From NCBI GenBank assembly GCA_002392705.1, contig DGHP01000007.1:16087-29350 (forward strand): DNA of 13,264 bases, given 5' to 3'. The notes beneath the pieces were generated by a model, which saw only the letters and a program-made list of their open reading frames with translations, did not search any database and was not told where the DNA came from. This DNA is from Lachnospiraceae bacterium UBA3845. GTDB lineage: Bacteria; Bacillota; Clostridia; Lachnospirales; Lachnospiraceae. Position numbers and translations under genes: made by a program. The first letter of the stretch is position 1; each line of letters opens with the position of its first letter. Shown piece by piece: positions 7,915 to 13,264 of the stretch.

Positions 7915-8145
7915 TCAGCGGACAGCGTTTTTAATCGCGTCTGCCGCATCTCCCACAGTCACGATCTTCTCGGCTTCCGATGTCGGGATCTCGATGTTGA
8001 ACTCTTCCTCGACACCCATGATGATCTGGAAAACATCCAGGCTGTCTGCTCCCAGGTCCTCCTGGAAAGTGGTCTCACGCGTGATCTCATCCACATCCAC
8101 GCTCAGTACATCAGCGATAATCTGCTGCAGCTTTTCAAACTCCAT
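7915..8145 (-). CDS. acpP: Acyl carrier protein
   Basis: The acyl carrier protein carries growing fatty acyl chains on a phosphopantetheine arm and donates them to PlsX and the Fab enzymes in the cytosol. The 76-residue acidic product has the four-helix pattern and the attachment serine S35 in GADSLD (32-37), followed by the acidic recognition helix DVFQIIMGVEEEF. The start was set at 8143-8145 (MEFEKLQQ) because a strong AAGGAGGG lies 7 nt upstream (8153-8160). A reading frame open a further 22 codons upstream would translate an AT-rich repeat and this ribosome binding site, so it is rejected. The gene follows plsX after 95 nt. Unlike Bacillus subtilis, no fabD or fabG sits between plsX and acpP. 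The upstream repeat may carry a separate promoter, which would suit such an abundant protein. Confidence 0.96.
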   Translation of the reverse strand: MEFEKLQQIIADVLSVDVDEITRETTFQEDLGADSLDVFQIIMGVEEEFNIEIPTSEAEKIVTVGDAADAIKNAVR

Positions 8146-8163
8146 GCTCTTTCCCTCCTTATT

Positions 8164-8208
8164 ATTATAATTGGATCTTTCATTAATAACTGGTTCTTTC
8201 ATTATAAT
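8164..8208. repeat. AT-rich tandem direct repeat in the plsX-acpP gap
   Basis: On the plus strand the unit ATTATAAT plus TGGATCTTTC (18 nt, 8164-8181) is followed by ATTAATAAC plus TGGTTCTTTC (19 nt, 8182-8200) and then by ATTATAAT again (8201-8208). So two copies of TGGWTCTTTC are spaced by three AT-rich near-palindromes, about 1.8 helical turns apart. On the minus strand each ATTATAAT contains TATAAT. The one at 8201-8206 could serve as a -10 for acpP, but the -35 position reads GCAGTC, a poor match. An operator or UP-like element is possible. Confidence 0.6.
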
Positions 8209-8240
8209 CATTCCTGCGCCGCAGACTGCTCCGGCGTCAG

Positions 8241-9260
8241 TTATTCTTCGGCTTTGTCTTCCTGCATAGCCTCTGTTATCTTTCTTGCTATGTCCTCCTG
8301 ATAGAACTGGACCGTCTGCTCCACGGCACGTTCCACCTCGACCGCTTTCGCGGACCCGTGCATCTTCAGCACCAGGGCCTTAAGCCCGAGAATCGGCGCC
8401 GCTCCGTACTGATTCGCGTCAAACTTCTTCAGGGTGCTCTTCAGGGAAGGCAGGATCAGCGCCGCCCCGATCTTTGTAAGAAGACCGGAAGTCAGGCAGG
8501 ACTTCAGCTCCCCCATCAGGACTCTGGCGGTTCCTTCATACATCTTGATGATCAGGTTGCCGGAAAAACCGTCACAGACGACAACATCCACGCCGCCTCC
8601 CGGGATATCCCGGGCCTCGCGGCTTCCGACAAAACGGATCTCTCCCCTCGCCGCACTCTCTTTCAGAAGCGGGAAAGTCTCCCTGACCAGGGCATTCCCT
8701 TTTTCCTCTTCCGCGCCGATGTTCACAATCCCGACAGAGGGATTCTTAATCCCGGCAATATTCTCCATATAGATGGTTCCAAGCCTTGCCCACTGGACCA
8801 GATGCTCCGGTCTTGAGTCGATATTGGCGCCTGCGTCCAGAAGCAGCGTCATCCCCTTCGCGGTCGGCATCATGGTTGCAAAAGGAGGTCTCTGCACGCC
8901 GCGGATCCTTCCTACGATCCCCTGGCCTCCCACGACCACGGCTCCGGAATTCCCCGCAGAGGCAAACGCGTCCGCCTCCCCTTTCCGTACAAGGTTCATA
9001 CCGACAACAAGAGAGGAATCCTTCTTATGCCTGACAGCCTCAACCGGATGCTCCCCCATGCCGATCACCTCAGACGCATGCTGAATACGGATCCTGTCCT
9101 TCGGATAGTCAAGCTTTTCAAGCTCTCTTCCGACCTTTTCCTGATCCCCCACCAGAATAAGGGATACCTCTTTCATGCGCTTAGCCGCGTCCACTGCTCC
9201 CCGGACGATCTCGCCCGGCGCGTTGTCGCCGCCCATTGCATCTATCGCTATCCTGATCAT
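8241..9260 (-). CDS. plsX: Phosphate acyltransferase PlsX
   Basis: PlsX turns acyl-ACP and phosphate into acyl-phosphate, which PlsY then uses to acylate glycerol 3-phosphate, the first step of phospholipid synthesis in most bacteria. It is a peripheral membrane enzyme. The 339-residue length is normal. Family hallmarks include the N-terminal DAMGGDNAP at 7-15, the SAGNSGA segment near residue 102, the LLLDAGAN segment near 140 and the conserved VVCDGFSGN stretch in the C-terminal half. The ATG at 9258-9260 begins the usual MIRIAIDAMGG; an AAGG about 10 nt upstream is a modest ribosome binding site. Its own promoter (9326-9354) lies after the rpmF terminator, so plsX-acpP looks like a separate unit from yceD-rpmF, unlike the joined arrangement in enteric bacteria. 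Its product and the next gene's product act in consecutive steps. Confidence 0.97.
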   Translation of the reverse strand: MIRIAIDAMGGDNAPGEIVRGAVDAAKRMKEVSLILVGDQEKVGRELEKLDYPKDRIRIQHASEVIGMGEHPVEAVRHKKDSSLVVGMNLVRKGEADAFASAGNSGAVVVGGQGIVGRIRGVQRPPFATMMPTAKGMTLLLDAGANIDSRPEHLVQWARLGTIYMENIAGIKNPSVGIVNIGAEEEKGNALVRETFPLLKESAARGEIRFVGSREARDIPGGGVDVVVCDGFSGNLIIKMYEGTARVLMGELKSCLTSGLLTKIGAALILPSLKSTLKKFDANQYGAAPILGLKALVLKMHGSAKAVEVERAVEQTVQFYQEDIARKITEAMQEDKAEE

Positions 9261-9325
9261 CGCAGTTTTACCTTATCTTTCTCCCGGCTGGCAGCCGTCT
9301 CAGATTCCTGAAATGCTACCTGCTA

Positions 9326-9354
9326 ACTATACTAAATCATGCCTGAAAATGCAA
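9326..9354 (-). promoter_or_regulatory. Candidate sigma-A promoter for plsX-acpP
   Basis: On the minus strand TTGCAT (-35) at 9349-9354 is separated by exactly 17 nt from TATAGT (-10) at 9326-9331. Predicted transcription would begin near 9319, giving a leader of about 60 nt. That leader holds a small CGGCT/AGCCG hairpin at 9285-9297. No FapR-type or FabT-type palindrome is evident around it. Confidence 0.65.
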
Positions 9355-9465
9355 GCCGTCAGGCAGAAGGGCCGCGGGCATCCCGCAGCAGAGCTGCCCG
9401 ACGTCCGTCAGCAAGAAAGTGTCTGCTCATGCAGGCATGGCAGCCACTTGAGGGTTTTATCGCGC

Positions 9466-9497
9466 AAAAGAAAAACCGCCACAGCTTCCTGTGACGG
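9466..9497 (-). terminator. Rho-independent terminator after rpmF
   Basis: The minus strand shows CCGTCACAG, a GAAG tetraloop and CTGTGGCGG (9 pairs, one G-U), then TTTTTCTTTT (9466-9475). The stem begins 29 nt after the rpmF stop codon. This is a textbook intrinsic terminator and ends the yceD-rpmF transcript. Confidence 0.92.
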
Positions 9498-9526
9498 TCC
9501 ATCATATCCGGATGACAGATGGAAGA

Positions 9527-9712
9527 TCAGTCCTCTACCGGGATGATCTCTCTCTTGTTGTAGCTTCCGCAGGCCTTGCAGACAGTATGCGGTCTCATAA
9601 GGGCTCCGCACTTGCTGCACTTAACCAGAGCAGGAGCGCTCATCTTGAAGACAGTGGCTCTCTTGGCATCTCTTCTGGCTTTGGAATGCTTATTCTTCGG
9701 GCAGATCGACAT
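9527..9712 (-). CDS. rpmF: 50S ribosomal protein L32 (zinc-binding form)
   Basis: L32 is a small protein of the large ribosomal subunit near the peptidyl transferase region. The 61-residue product starts MSICPKNKHSKARRD, a basic RNA-binding N-terminus, and then has a zinc ribbon with four cysteines at 32, 35, 45 and 48 (CSKC and CKAC). This is therefore the zinc-dependent form; some bacteria also carry a cysteine-free copy under zinc control elsewhere, which this window cannot show. The ATG at 9710-9712 lies 2 nt after the yceD stop, and its AAGGAGGTG ribosome binding site is inside the end of yceD. The two genes are clearly one operon, as in most bacteria. A strong terminator follows. Confidence 0.97.
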   Translation of the reverse strand: MSICPKNKHSKARRDAKRATVFKMSAPALVKCSKCGALMRPHTVCKACGSYNKREIIPVED

Positions 9713-9714
9713 GG

Positions 9715-10257
9715 TTACACCTCCTTAAAATTGCTGAAAATATCCAGGACCTTCGCCATTCTTGGATCAAGCTGCGTGCGATCACATCCGCACATGGAGC
9801 GGTTTAAGTTCTGACCGCACACCGGGCACAATCCCTTACAGTCCTCTGAGCAGAGAACCCGGGAAGGCCAGTTCAGCAGAGCCTCACCATAAGCAAGCTT
9901 ATCCACGTCCAGGTTGTATCCCTCTATGAAGTAATCCTTTTCGAATGCGCTCTCCAGGTCGGAATCCGTCTCTCCCTCCTCCGGGCTGCCGGCAAAGGCA
10001 AGCTCCTCGAAATCAAGCGGAATCCTGACGGAAACCTCCTCAAGGCATCTGTCACACGGAATCAGTACTGTAATGGCGCTTTTTCCGCGGATCTTCAGAA
10101 CCTTTTTCTTTGTCCTGACGATCTCAAGCTTCATCGGTTCCTTTTCCTTTACAGGATAGGTTCCGATCCCATCGCTCAGTTCCTCAAGTTCAAGGGGCAG
10201 TTCTGTATCGATCGTTCTTCCGTCTTCCAGAATAACCTCGGTAAGATTCAGGTTCAT
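9715..10257 (-). CDS. yceD: DUF177 / YceD family protein, large-subunit rRNA accumulation factor
   Basis: This 180-residue protein belongs to the DUF177/YceD family, encoded beside rpmF across bacteria and in plant plastids implicated in 23S rRNA accumulation. Its biochemical action is not established. Visible features are a CDRC pair (C68, C71) after the lysine-rich KKVLKIRGK segment, an acidic middle (about 85-107), and a C-terminal cysteine cluster (C136, C140, C144, C147, C156, C158) containing the family's LCPVCGQNLN motif, which looks able to bind metal. The start at 10255-10257 (MNLNLTEVILEDG) is fixed by GGAGG at 10267-10271 and by the consensus promoter just upstream. A reading frame open for 48 more codons would include the promoter itself and is rejected. 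It is followed by rpmF after 2 nt. Confidence 0.93.
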   Translation of the reverse strand: MNLNLTEVILEDGRTIDTELPLELEELSDGIGTYPVKEKEPMKLEIVRTKKKVLKIRGKSAITVLIPCDRCLEEVSVRIPLDFEELAFAGSPEEGETDSDLESAFEKDYFIEGYNLDVDKLAYGEALLNWPSRVLCSEDCKGLCPVCGQNLNRSMCGCDRTQLDPRMAKVLDIFSNFKEV

Positions 10258-10285
10258 AGACAGAAACCTCCAAACGCACTCAATC

Positions 10286-10314
10286 ATTATATCGACGCCA
10301 ATATGCCTTGTCAA
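10286..10314 (-). promoter_or_regulatory. Consensus sigma-A promoter for yceD-rpmF
   Basis: On the minus strand TTGACA (10309-10314) and TATAAT (10286-10291) are both perfect and are separated by the ideal 17 nt. The region immediately upstream of the -35 (about 10316-10343) is AT-rich and could act as an UP element. Transcription should begin near 10279-10280, giving a leader of about 22 nt that contains the GGAGG site. This is the strongest promoter in the window, fitting a ribosomal protein operon. Confidence 0.92.
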
Positions 10315-10355
10315 GCACTTTTTGGAAATATGTAAAGTAAATCTGCTTGACAGGC
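10305..10355. repeat. Inverted repeat spanning the yceD promoter -35 box
   Basis: On the plus strand, GCCTTGTCAAGCA (10305-10317) and TGCTTGACAGGC (10344-10355) are reverse complements apart from one extra base, separated by 26 AT-rich nt. The -35 box of the yceD promoter lies in the promoter-proximal arm. No T-run follows, so it is not a terminator by itself. The arm core is the same as in the hairpin at 1178-1207. Confidence 0.7.
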
Positions 10356-10367
10356 AGGGCACCGTTC

Positions 10368-10413
10368 CGGACCCCTCCGGCAGGCTGTGAGGCCGCAGCA
10401 TGCCGGGGATCCG
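10368..10413 (-). promoter_or_regulatory. Imperfect GC-rich hairpin just after ackA
   Basis: Starting 9 nt after the ackA stop codon, CGGATCCCC and GGCA pair with TGCC and GGGGTCCG, with a 2-nt bulge and one G-U pair, and an inner GCTG/CAGC stem. It lacks a T-run, so at best it is a weak terminator or a 3'-end stabilising structure for the pta-ackA message. Confidence 0.45.
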
Positions 10414-10422
10414 TTCAGTTCA

Positions 10423-11625
10423 TTATTTCGCTGCGGAAACCAGTTCCACCGTATCACGGCAGATCGCCAACTCTTCATTGGTCGGAAGAACGATGACCTT
10501 CACCTTTGAATCGGCAGTAGACAGAATGAAGGTCTCGCCCCTCTTCTTATTGGCTTCCTCATCAATCTGAATGCCCAGATATCCGAGATAGGAAAGAACC
10601 TTTTCGCGGACAAGGCCGGCATTCTCGCCGATTCCGCCGGTAAAGGTGATCGCGTCGACACCGTTCATGGCCGCGACATAGGAACCGATGTATTTGGCAA
10701 CTCTGTAGGCAAAAGCATCGATCGCAAGGCCGGCTGCTTCATTGCCCTGGTTCATGGCATCTTCCAGGTCACGGAAATCGGAGCCGAGATTGTCGGACAG
10801 AGCGAACACACCGGACTCCTTGTTCAGGATGCGGAGCATCTCGGTGATGTCGATCTTCTCATGGTTGCAGAGATATTCCAGAACCGCAGGATCCAGATCA
10901 CCGGAACGGGTGCCCATGATCAGGCCTTCCAGCGGGGTAAGACCCATGGAGGTATCTGCGCATTTTCCATTCAGGACCGCGCTGATGGAGGCGCCGTTGC
11001 CCAGATGCGCCACGATGACTTTGGAGTTGTCCGGATCAAGGCCGAGGAACTTGATGGTCTCTTTGGAGACAAACTTGTGGCTGGTGCCGTGGAAGCCGTA
11101 CTTGCGGATCGCGTATTTTTCATAATACTTTGTCGGGATCGCGTAGCGGTAAGCCTTGGGCGGCATGGTCTGATGGAAGGAAGTGTCGAAGACAGCCACA
11201 TTCGGCTTGCCCGGCATAAGCTTCTGGCAGGCCTCGATACCCATCAGGTTCGCCGGATTATGCAGCGGTCCAAGGTCGAAGCACTCACGGATGACAGCCT
11301 TGACATCATCGTCGATGATGCAGGAAGATGTCAGCTTTGCGCCGCCGTGCAGGACTCGGTGTCCGATCGCCTCGATCTCATCCAGGCTCTTCAGGATACC
11401 GGTCTTCGGATTGACCAGAGCGTCCAGAACCATCTGGATCGCCTCATTGTGCGTCGGCATGGGCGCTTCCGTAGTCTCCTTCTCGCCGCCGGTCGGCTGA
11501 TAGACAAGGCGTCCGTCGATACCGATTCTCTCGCACAGTCCCTTCGCTTCGACTTCTTCCGTCTCGGAGTTGATCACCTGATATTTCAGCGAAGAACTGC
11601 CGCAGTTCACAACAAGTACTTTCAT
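10423..11625 (-). CDS. ackA: Acetate kinase
   Basis: Acetate kinase moves the phosphate of acetyl phosphate to ADP, giving acetate and ATP, the energy-yielding end of mixed fermentation; the reaction is reversible. The 400-residue product shows the first family signature VVNCGSSSLKY (5-15) and the expected active-site residues N7, R90 (GHRVLHGG), D147 (FDTSFHQ) and H179 (GFHGTSH). It also has the nucleotide-binding HLGNGASI and TGGIGENAG motifs and a glutamate near the C-terminus in PTNEELAI. The start (MKVLVVNCG) follows AAGGAG by 10 nt. An upstream in-frame ATG 7 codons earlier would bury this site and is rejected. It lies 134 nt after pta with no clear promoter between, so the two are probably one transcript. 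The pta-before-ackA order matches consecutive use of acetyl phosphate. Confidence 0.98.
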   Translation of the reverse strand: MKVLVVNCGSSSLKYQVINSETEEVEAKGLCERIGIDGRLVYQPTGGEKETTEAPMPTHNEAIQMVLDALVNPKTGILKSLDEIEAIGHRVLHGGAKLTSSCIIDDDVKAVIRECFDLGPLHNPANLMGIEACQKLMPGKPNVAVFDTSFHQTMPPKAYRYAIPTKYYEKYAIRKYGFHGTSHKFVSKETIKFLGLDPDNSKVIVAHLGNGASISAVLNGKCADTSMGLTPLEGLIMGTRSGDLDPAVLEYLCNHEKIDITEMLRILNKESGVFALSDNLGSDFRDLEDAMNQGNEAAGLAIDAFAYRVAKYIGSYVAAMNGVDAITFTGGIGENAGLVREKVLSYLGYLGIQIDEEANKKRGETFILSTADSKVKVIVLPTNEELAICRDTVELVSAAK

Positions 11626-11679
11626 AATATAATTTCTCCTTAACACAGTGATAATATGATGCTCACAGGCATCTGGGCT

Positions 11680-11696
11680 CCGGCCTGTACGGCCGG
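11680..11696 (-). promoter_or_regulatory. Short GC stem-loop in the pta-ackA gap
   Basis: CCGGCC and GGCCGG flank a 5-nt loop, about 55 nt before the ackA start. A second small stem, GATGC/GCATC, lies between it and ackA (around 11658-11673). No T-run follows. Such elements between pta and ackA may set relative expression or be processing sites, but I see no direct evidence for either. Confidence 0.35.
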
Positions 11697-11759
11697 TTTC
11701 AGTCCCGGATTTTCGGTCCTCAGTTCATGAAATATGTCATACGGTCAGACAGAAAAGCG

Positions 11760-12764
11760 TCAGCCCTGCATCTGGCACTGAACCGCTGTGATGGCTACAA
11801 CGCCCACGATATCTTCCCAGGAGCATCCGCGGGACAGATCGTTGACCGGAGCCGCGATTCCCTGTGTCATCGGACCGTAGGCTTCCGCCTTGGCCAGTCT
11901 CTGAACAAGCTTATAACCGATATTGCCCGCATCCAGATTCGGGAAAATCAGGACGTTGGCCTTGCCGGCTACCGGGCTTCCCGGAGCCTTGGAAGAACCG
12001 ACAGACTCAACGATGGCGGCATCCAGCTGCATCTCACCGTCCAGGCAGATCTCCGGATGATTCTCTTTCGCGATCCTGACAGCTTCCTGCACCTTAGTGA
12101 CATCATCATGTTTTGCAGAGCCCATGGTGCTGTAGGAAAGCATGGCGACTCTGGGTTCCTTGCCGGTCAGGCTCTTAAAGGAAGCTGCTGAGGAAGCCGC
12201 GATCTCCGCCAGTTCTTCGCTGGTCGGATTCTGGTTCAGGCCGCAGTCCGCGAATACAAATGTTCCGTTCTCACCGTACTCGCAGTCCGGTACGTTCATA
12301 AGGAAGAACGCGGAGACAAGCTTGGTTCCGGGAGCGGTCTTGAGGATCTGCAGGCAGGGACGAAGGGTGTTGGCCGTGCTGTGGCATGCGCCGGATACAA
12401 GTCCGTCCGCATCCTTCATCTTGACCATCATTACGCCATAATAGATATACTGGTTCAGGAGGATATCCTTCGCCTGCTCGGGAGTCATCCCCTTCTTCTG
12501 CCTCAGCTCTACCAGCTTGTCGATATAAGCCGGAAGCTTGTCGCTGGTCGCAGGATCGATCACGGTCGCTTTGCTGATGTCAACGCCATACTGGGCAGCT
12601 TTACCGTTTACGTCATCCACATTGCCGATGATCACGATATCCGCAATATCTTCCGCAAGCACAGCCGCAGCCGCGCGGTAGGTTCTCTCATCTTCAGACT
12701 CTGGAAGAACAATCACCTTTTTATTTGCTTTTGCTTTTGCCTTAATCTCATCAATGAATGCCAT
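11760..12764 (-). CDS. pta: Phosphate acetyltransferase
   Basis: Phosphotransacetylase converts acetyl-CoA and phosphate to acetyl phosphate and CoA, supplying AckA. The 334-residue product is the short single-domain (PTA_PTB) form typical of Firmicutes, lacking the N-terminal regulatory domains of the E. coli enzyme. Conserved segments include PESEDERT near residue 21, DADGLVSGACHSTANTLRP around 118-136 (CoA and phosphate pocket), the LSYSTMGS strand at 209-216, FPNLDAGNIGYK at 274-285 and QGIAAPVNDLSRG at 301-313. The ATG at 12762-12764 has AAAGGAG 11 nt upstream. A candidate promoter at 12843-12871 gives a leader of about 70 nt. It is the first gene of the pta-ackA unit. Confidence 0.98.
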   Translation of the reverse strand: MAFIDEIKAKAKANKKVIVLPESEDERTYRAAAAVLAEDIADIVIIGNVDDVNGKAAQYGVDISKATVIDPATSDKLPAYIDKLVELRQKKGMTPEQAKDILLNQYIYYGVMMVKMKDADGLVSGACHSTANTLRPCLQILKTAPGTKLVSAFFLMNVPDCEYGENGTFVFADCGLNQNPTSEELAEIAASSAASFKSLTGKEPRVAMLSYSTMGSAKHDDVTKVQEAVRIAKENHPEICLDGEMQLDAAIVESVGSSKAPGSPVAGKANVLIFPNLDAGNIGYKLVQRLAKAEAYGPMTQGIAAPVNDLSRGCSWEDIVGVVAITAVQCQMQG

Positions 12765-12842
12765 AATGAATGATACTCCTTTCCTGAACAGCAGACAATT
12801 TCATACTTCCCCGGCAGAAACGCCGTTTTTGCACTGTCTCAC

Positions 12843-12871
12843 ATTATAGACTAATTCAATTGTCCCTACAA
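12843..12871 (-). promoter_or_regulatory. Candidate sigma-A promoter for pta-ackA
   Basis: On the minus strand a perfect TATAAT (-10, 12843-12848) is preceded by a 17-nt spacer and TTGTAG (-35, 12866-12871). The -35 is weak. A short inverted repeat TTGT-N4-ACAA (12860-12871) overlaps the -35 and could be part of an operator. Confidence 0.65.
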
Positions 12872-13086
12872 GTGAAAATGTGACTCCGGCGTTACGATTC
12901 ACGGCCAATTAGCAATCAGGTTCCGGTTCGTCGTGCCTGCACATACGCTTCTGGTTCGCCGCCCCGCGCGAAAGAAGCCAGGCTTCCAGTGCTCAGTACG
13001 AAGACATTGACGATTCGCCCCCGCGGAAGAAGCATAAAACAGATTCGGTATCAGGACAGACGGTGCTTTCGAGCCTCCCCCGCATG
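12872..13086. other. About 215 nt with no recognisable gene upstream of the pta promoter
   Basis: I see no convincing coding region on either strand here. An open frame of 76 codons on the minus strand (12993-13223) runs through the terminator, has no good ribosome binding site and is rich in Cys, Arg and Ser, as shadow frames are. The stretch is GC-rich and contains a related 13-nt pair at 12925-12937 and 12953-12965 (GGTTCGTCGTGCC and GGTTCGCCGCCCC). I recognise no riboswitch or tRNA. Confidence 0.5.
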
Positions 13087-13139
13087 AAAAGAACCCGGCC
13101 TCCGCACAGCGAATACTGTGTATGATGAGGCCGGGTTCT
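13087..13139 (-). terminator. Rho-independent terminator of the gene upstream of this window
   Basis: A perfect 13-bp stem (AGAACCCGGCCTC at 13090-13102 with GAGGCCGGGTTCT at 13127-13139) also has an inner CACAG/CTGTG stem at the top. On the minus strand the 3' arm ends GGGTTCT and continues TTTC, giving a U-rich end. On the plus strand no T-run follows. It therefore ends a minus-strand transcript entering from beyond 13264 and isolates it from pta-ackA. Confidence 0.8.
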
Positions 13140-13141
13140 GA

Positions 13142-13264
13142 CTAAAGTAGTATGGATACTGATGTATGCTCGCCCAGCTCCGGGCTTTCCGCTCCTTGAA
13201 GCCGGACAGCATATTCTGAGCAAAGACTCTTCTTTGTTCTTTTAAGCAAAATCAAAATATCCAT
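13142..13264 (-). other. Possible 3' end of an upstream minus-strand gene (frame undecided)
   Basis: The terminator at 13087-13139 implies that a gene ends in or just before this stretch. One minus-strand frame is open from the edge to a TAG at 13142-13144, 2 nt before the terminator stem (40 codons). Another ends at a TAA at 13242-13244 after six codons reading GYFDFA, and the third at a TGA at 13252-13254. I cannot tell which is real from this short piece and do not recognise a family. In related Clostridia this place is often taken by a tRNA-modifying acetate ligase (TmcAL) or ylbJ, but nothing here confirms that. Confidence 0.3.

Noticed and set aside
8146..8211. A 22-codon N-terminal extension of the acyl carrier protein
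   Set aside because: It would translate the AT-rich repeat and the AAGGAGGG ribosome binding site; ACPs start at the MEFEKL-type position and are about 76 residues.
9310..9340. Possible FapR operator near the plsX promoter (TTTAGTATAGTTAGC)
   Set aside because: Only one half resembles the TTAGTA half-site; there is no matching inverted half, so the palindrome is absent.
9408..9620. 70-codon minus-strand frame overlapping rpmF and its terminator
   Set aside because: It overlaps L32 in another frame and runs through the terminator hairpin, so it is not a plausible gene.
10258..10401. A 48-codon N-terminal extension of the YceD reading frame
   Set aside because: It contains the perfect TTGACA/TATAAT promoter and the GGAGG site for the downstream ATG, and the extra residues do not look like the DUF177 family.
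11626..11759. A separate ackA promoter in the pta-ackA gap
   Set aside because: AT-rich pieces resembling a -10 occur close to the start, but none has a -35-like hexamer 16-18 nt upstream.
12993..13223. 76-codon minus-strand frame upstream of pta
   Set aside because: It crosses the 13-bp terminator stem, lacks a ribosome binding site and has a shadow-like composition.
1..13264. CRISPR array, insertion sequence, phage or defence genes
   Set aside because: No regularly spaced repeats, transposase, integrase or toxin-like frames were seen; all the genes are conserved housekeeping ones.

Overview
This window is a housekeeping block from a Gram-positive Firmicute, most likely class Clostridia and probably a fairly GC-rich Lachnospiraceae relative. 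That placement rests on three things: the gene order, the Clostridia-style L32 start (MSICPKNKHSKARRD), and the strong AGGAGG-type ribosome binding sites. The lineage is inferred from memory of these families; no search was run. Every convincing gene lies on the minus strand, so transcription runs from high to low coordinates.

Layout in transcription order. At the high-coordinate edge there are about 120 nt that may hold the tail of an upstream gene, closed by a strong terminator (13087-13139). About 215 nt with no recognisable gene follow. Next come pta and ackA, the acetyl-CoA to acetate pathway that makes ATP, with a candidate sigma-A promoter before pta. A near-perfect consensus promoter (TTGACA, 17 nt, TATAAT; 10286-10314) then drives yceD (DUF177) and rpmF (ribosomal protein L32), ended by a classic terminator (9466-9497). 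A new promoter (9326-9354) starts plsX and acpP (phospholipid and fatty acid synthesis). After a gap with a very stable hairpin come rnc (RNase III), smc (chromosome condensin), ftsY (SRP receptor) and ilvA (threonine ammonia-lyase with an ACT domain). A terminator ends ilvA. Its stem doubles as the -35 box of the next promoter, which serves ylxM and ffh (SRP GTPase); ffh runs off the low-coordinate edge.

The genes join several growth functions: acetate overflow and energy, ribosome assembly, membrane lipid synthesis, dsRNA processing, chromosome segregation and co-translational protein targeting. FtsY, YlxM and Ffh belong to the same targeting pathway. ilvA is the outsider, yet its start overlaps the end of ftsY by 8 nt.

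I found no mobile element, CRISPR array, defence system or biosynthetic cluster. The most interesting content is in the intergenic regions: a 17-bp perfect hairpin six bases upstream of the rnc ribosome binding site (possible RNase III self-regulation), a shared inverted repeat placing TTGACA in its 3' arm at two separate promoters, and an AT-rich tandem repeat before acpP.
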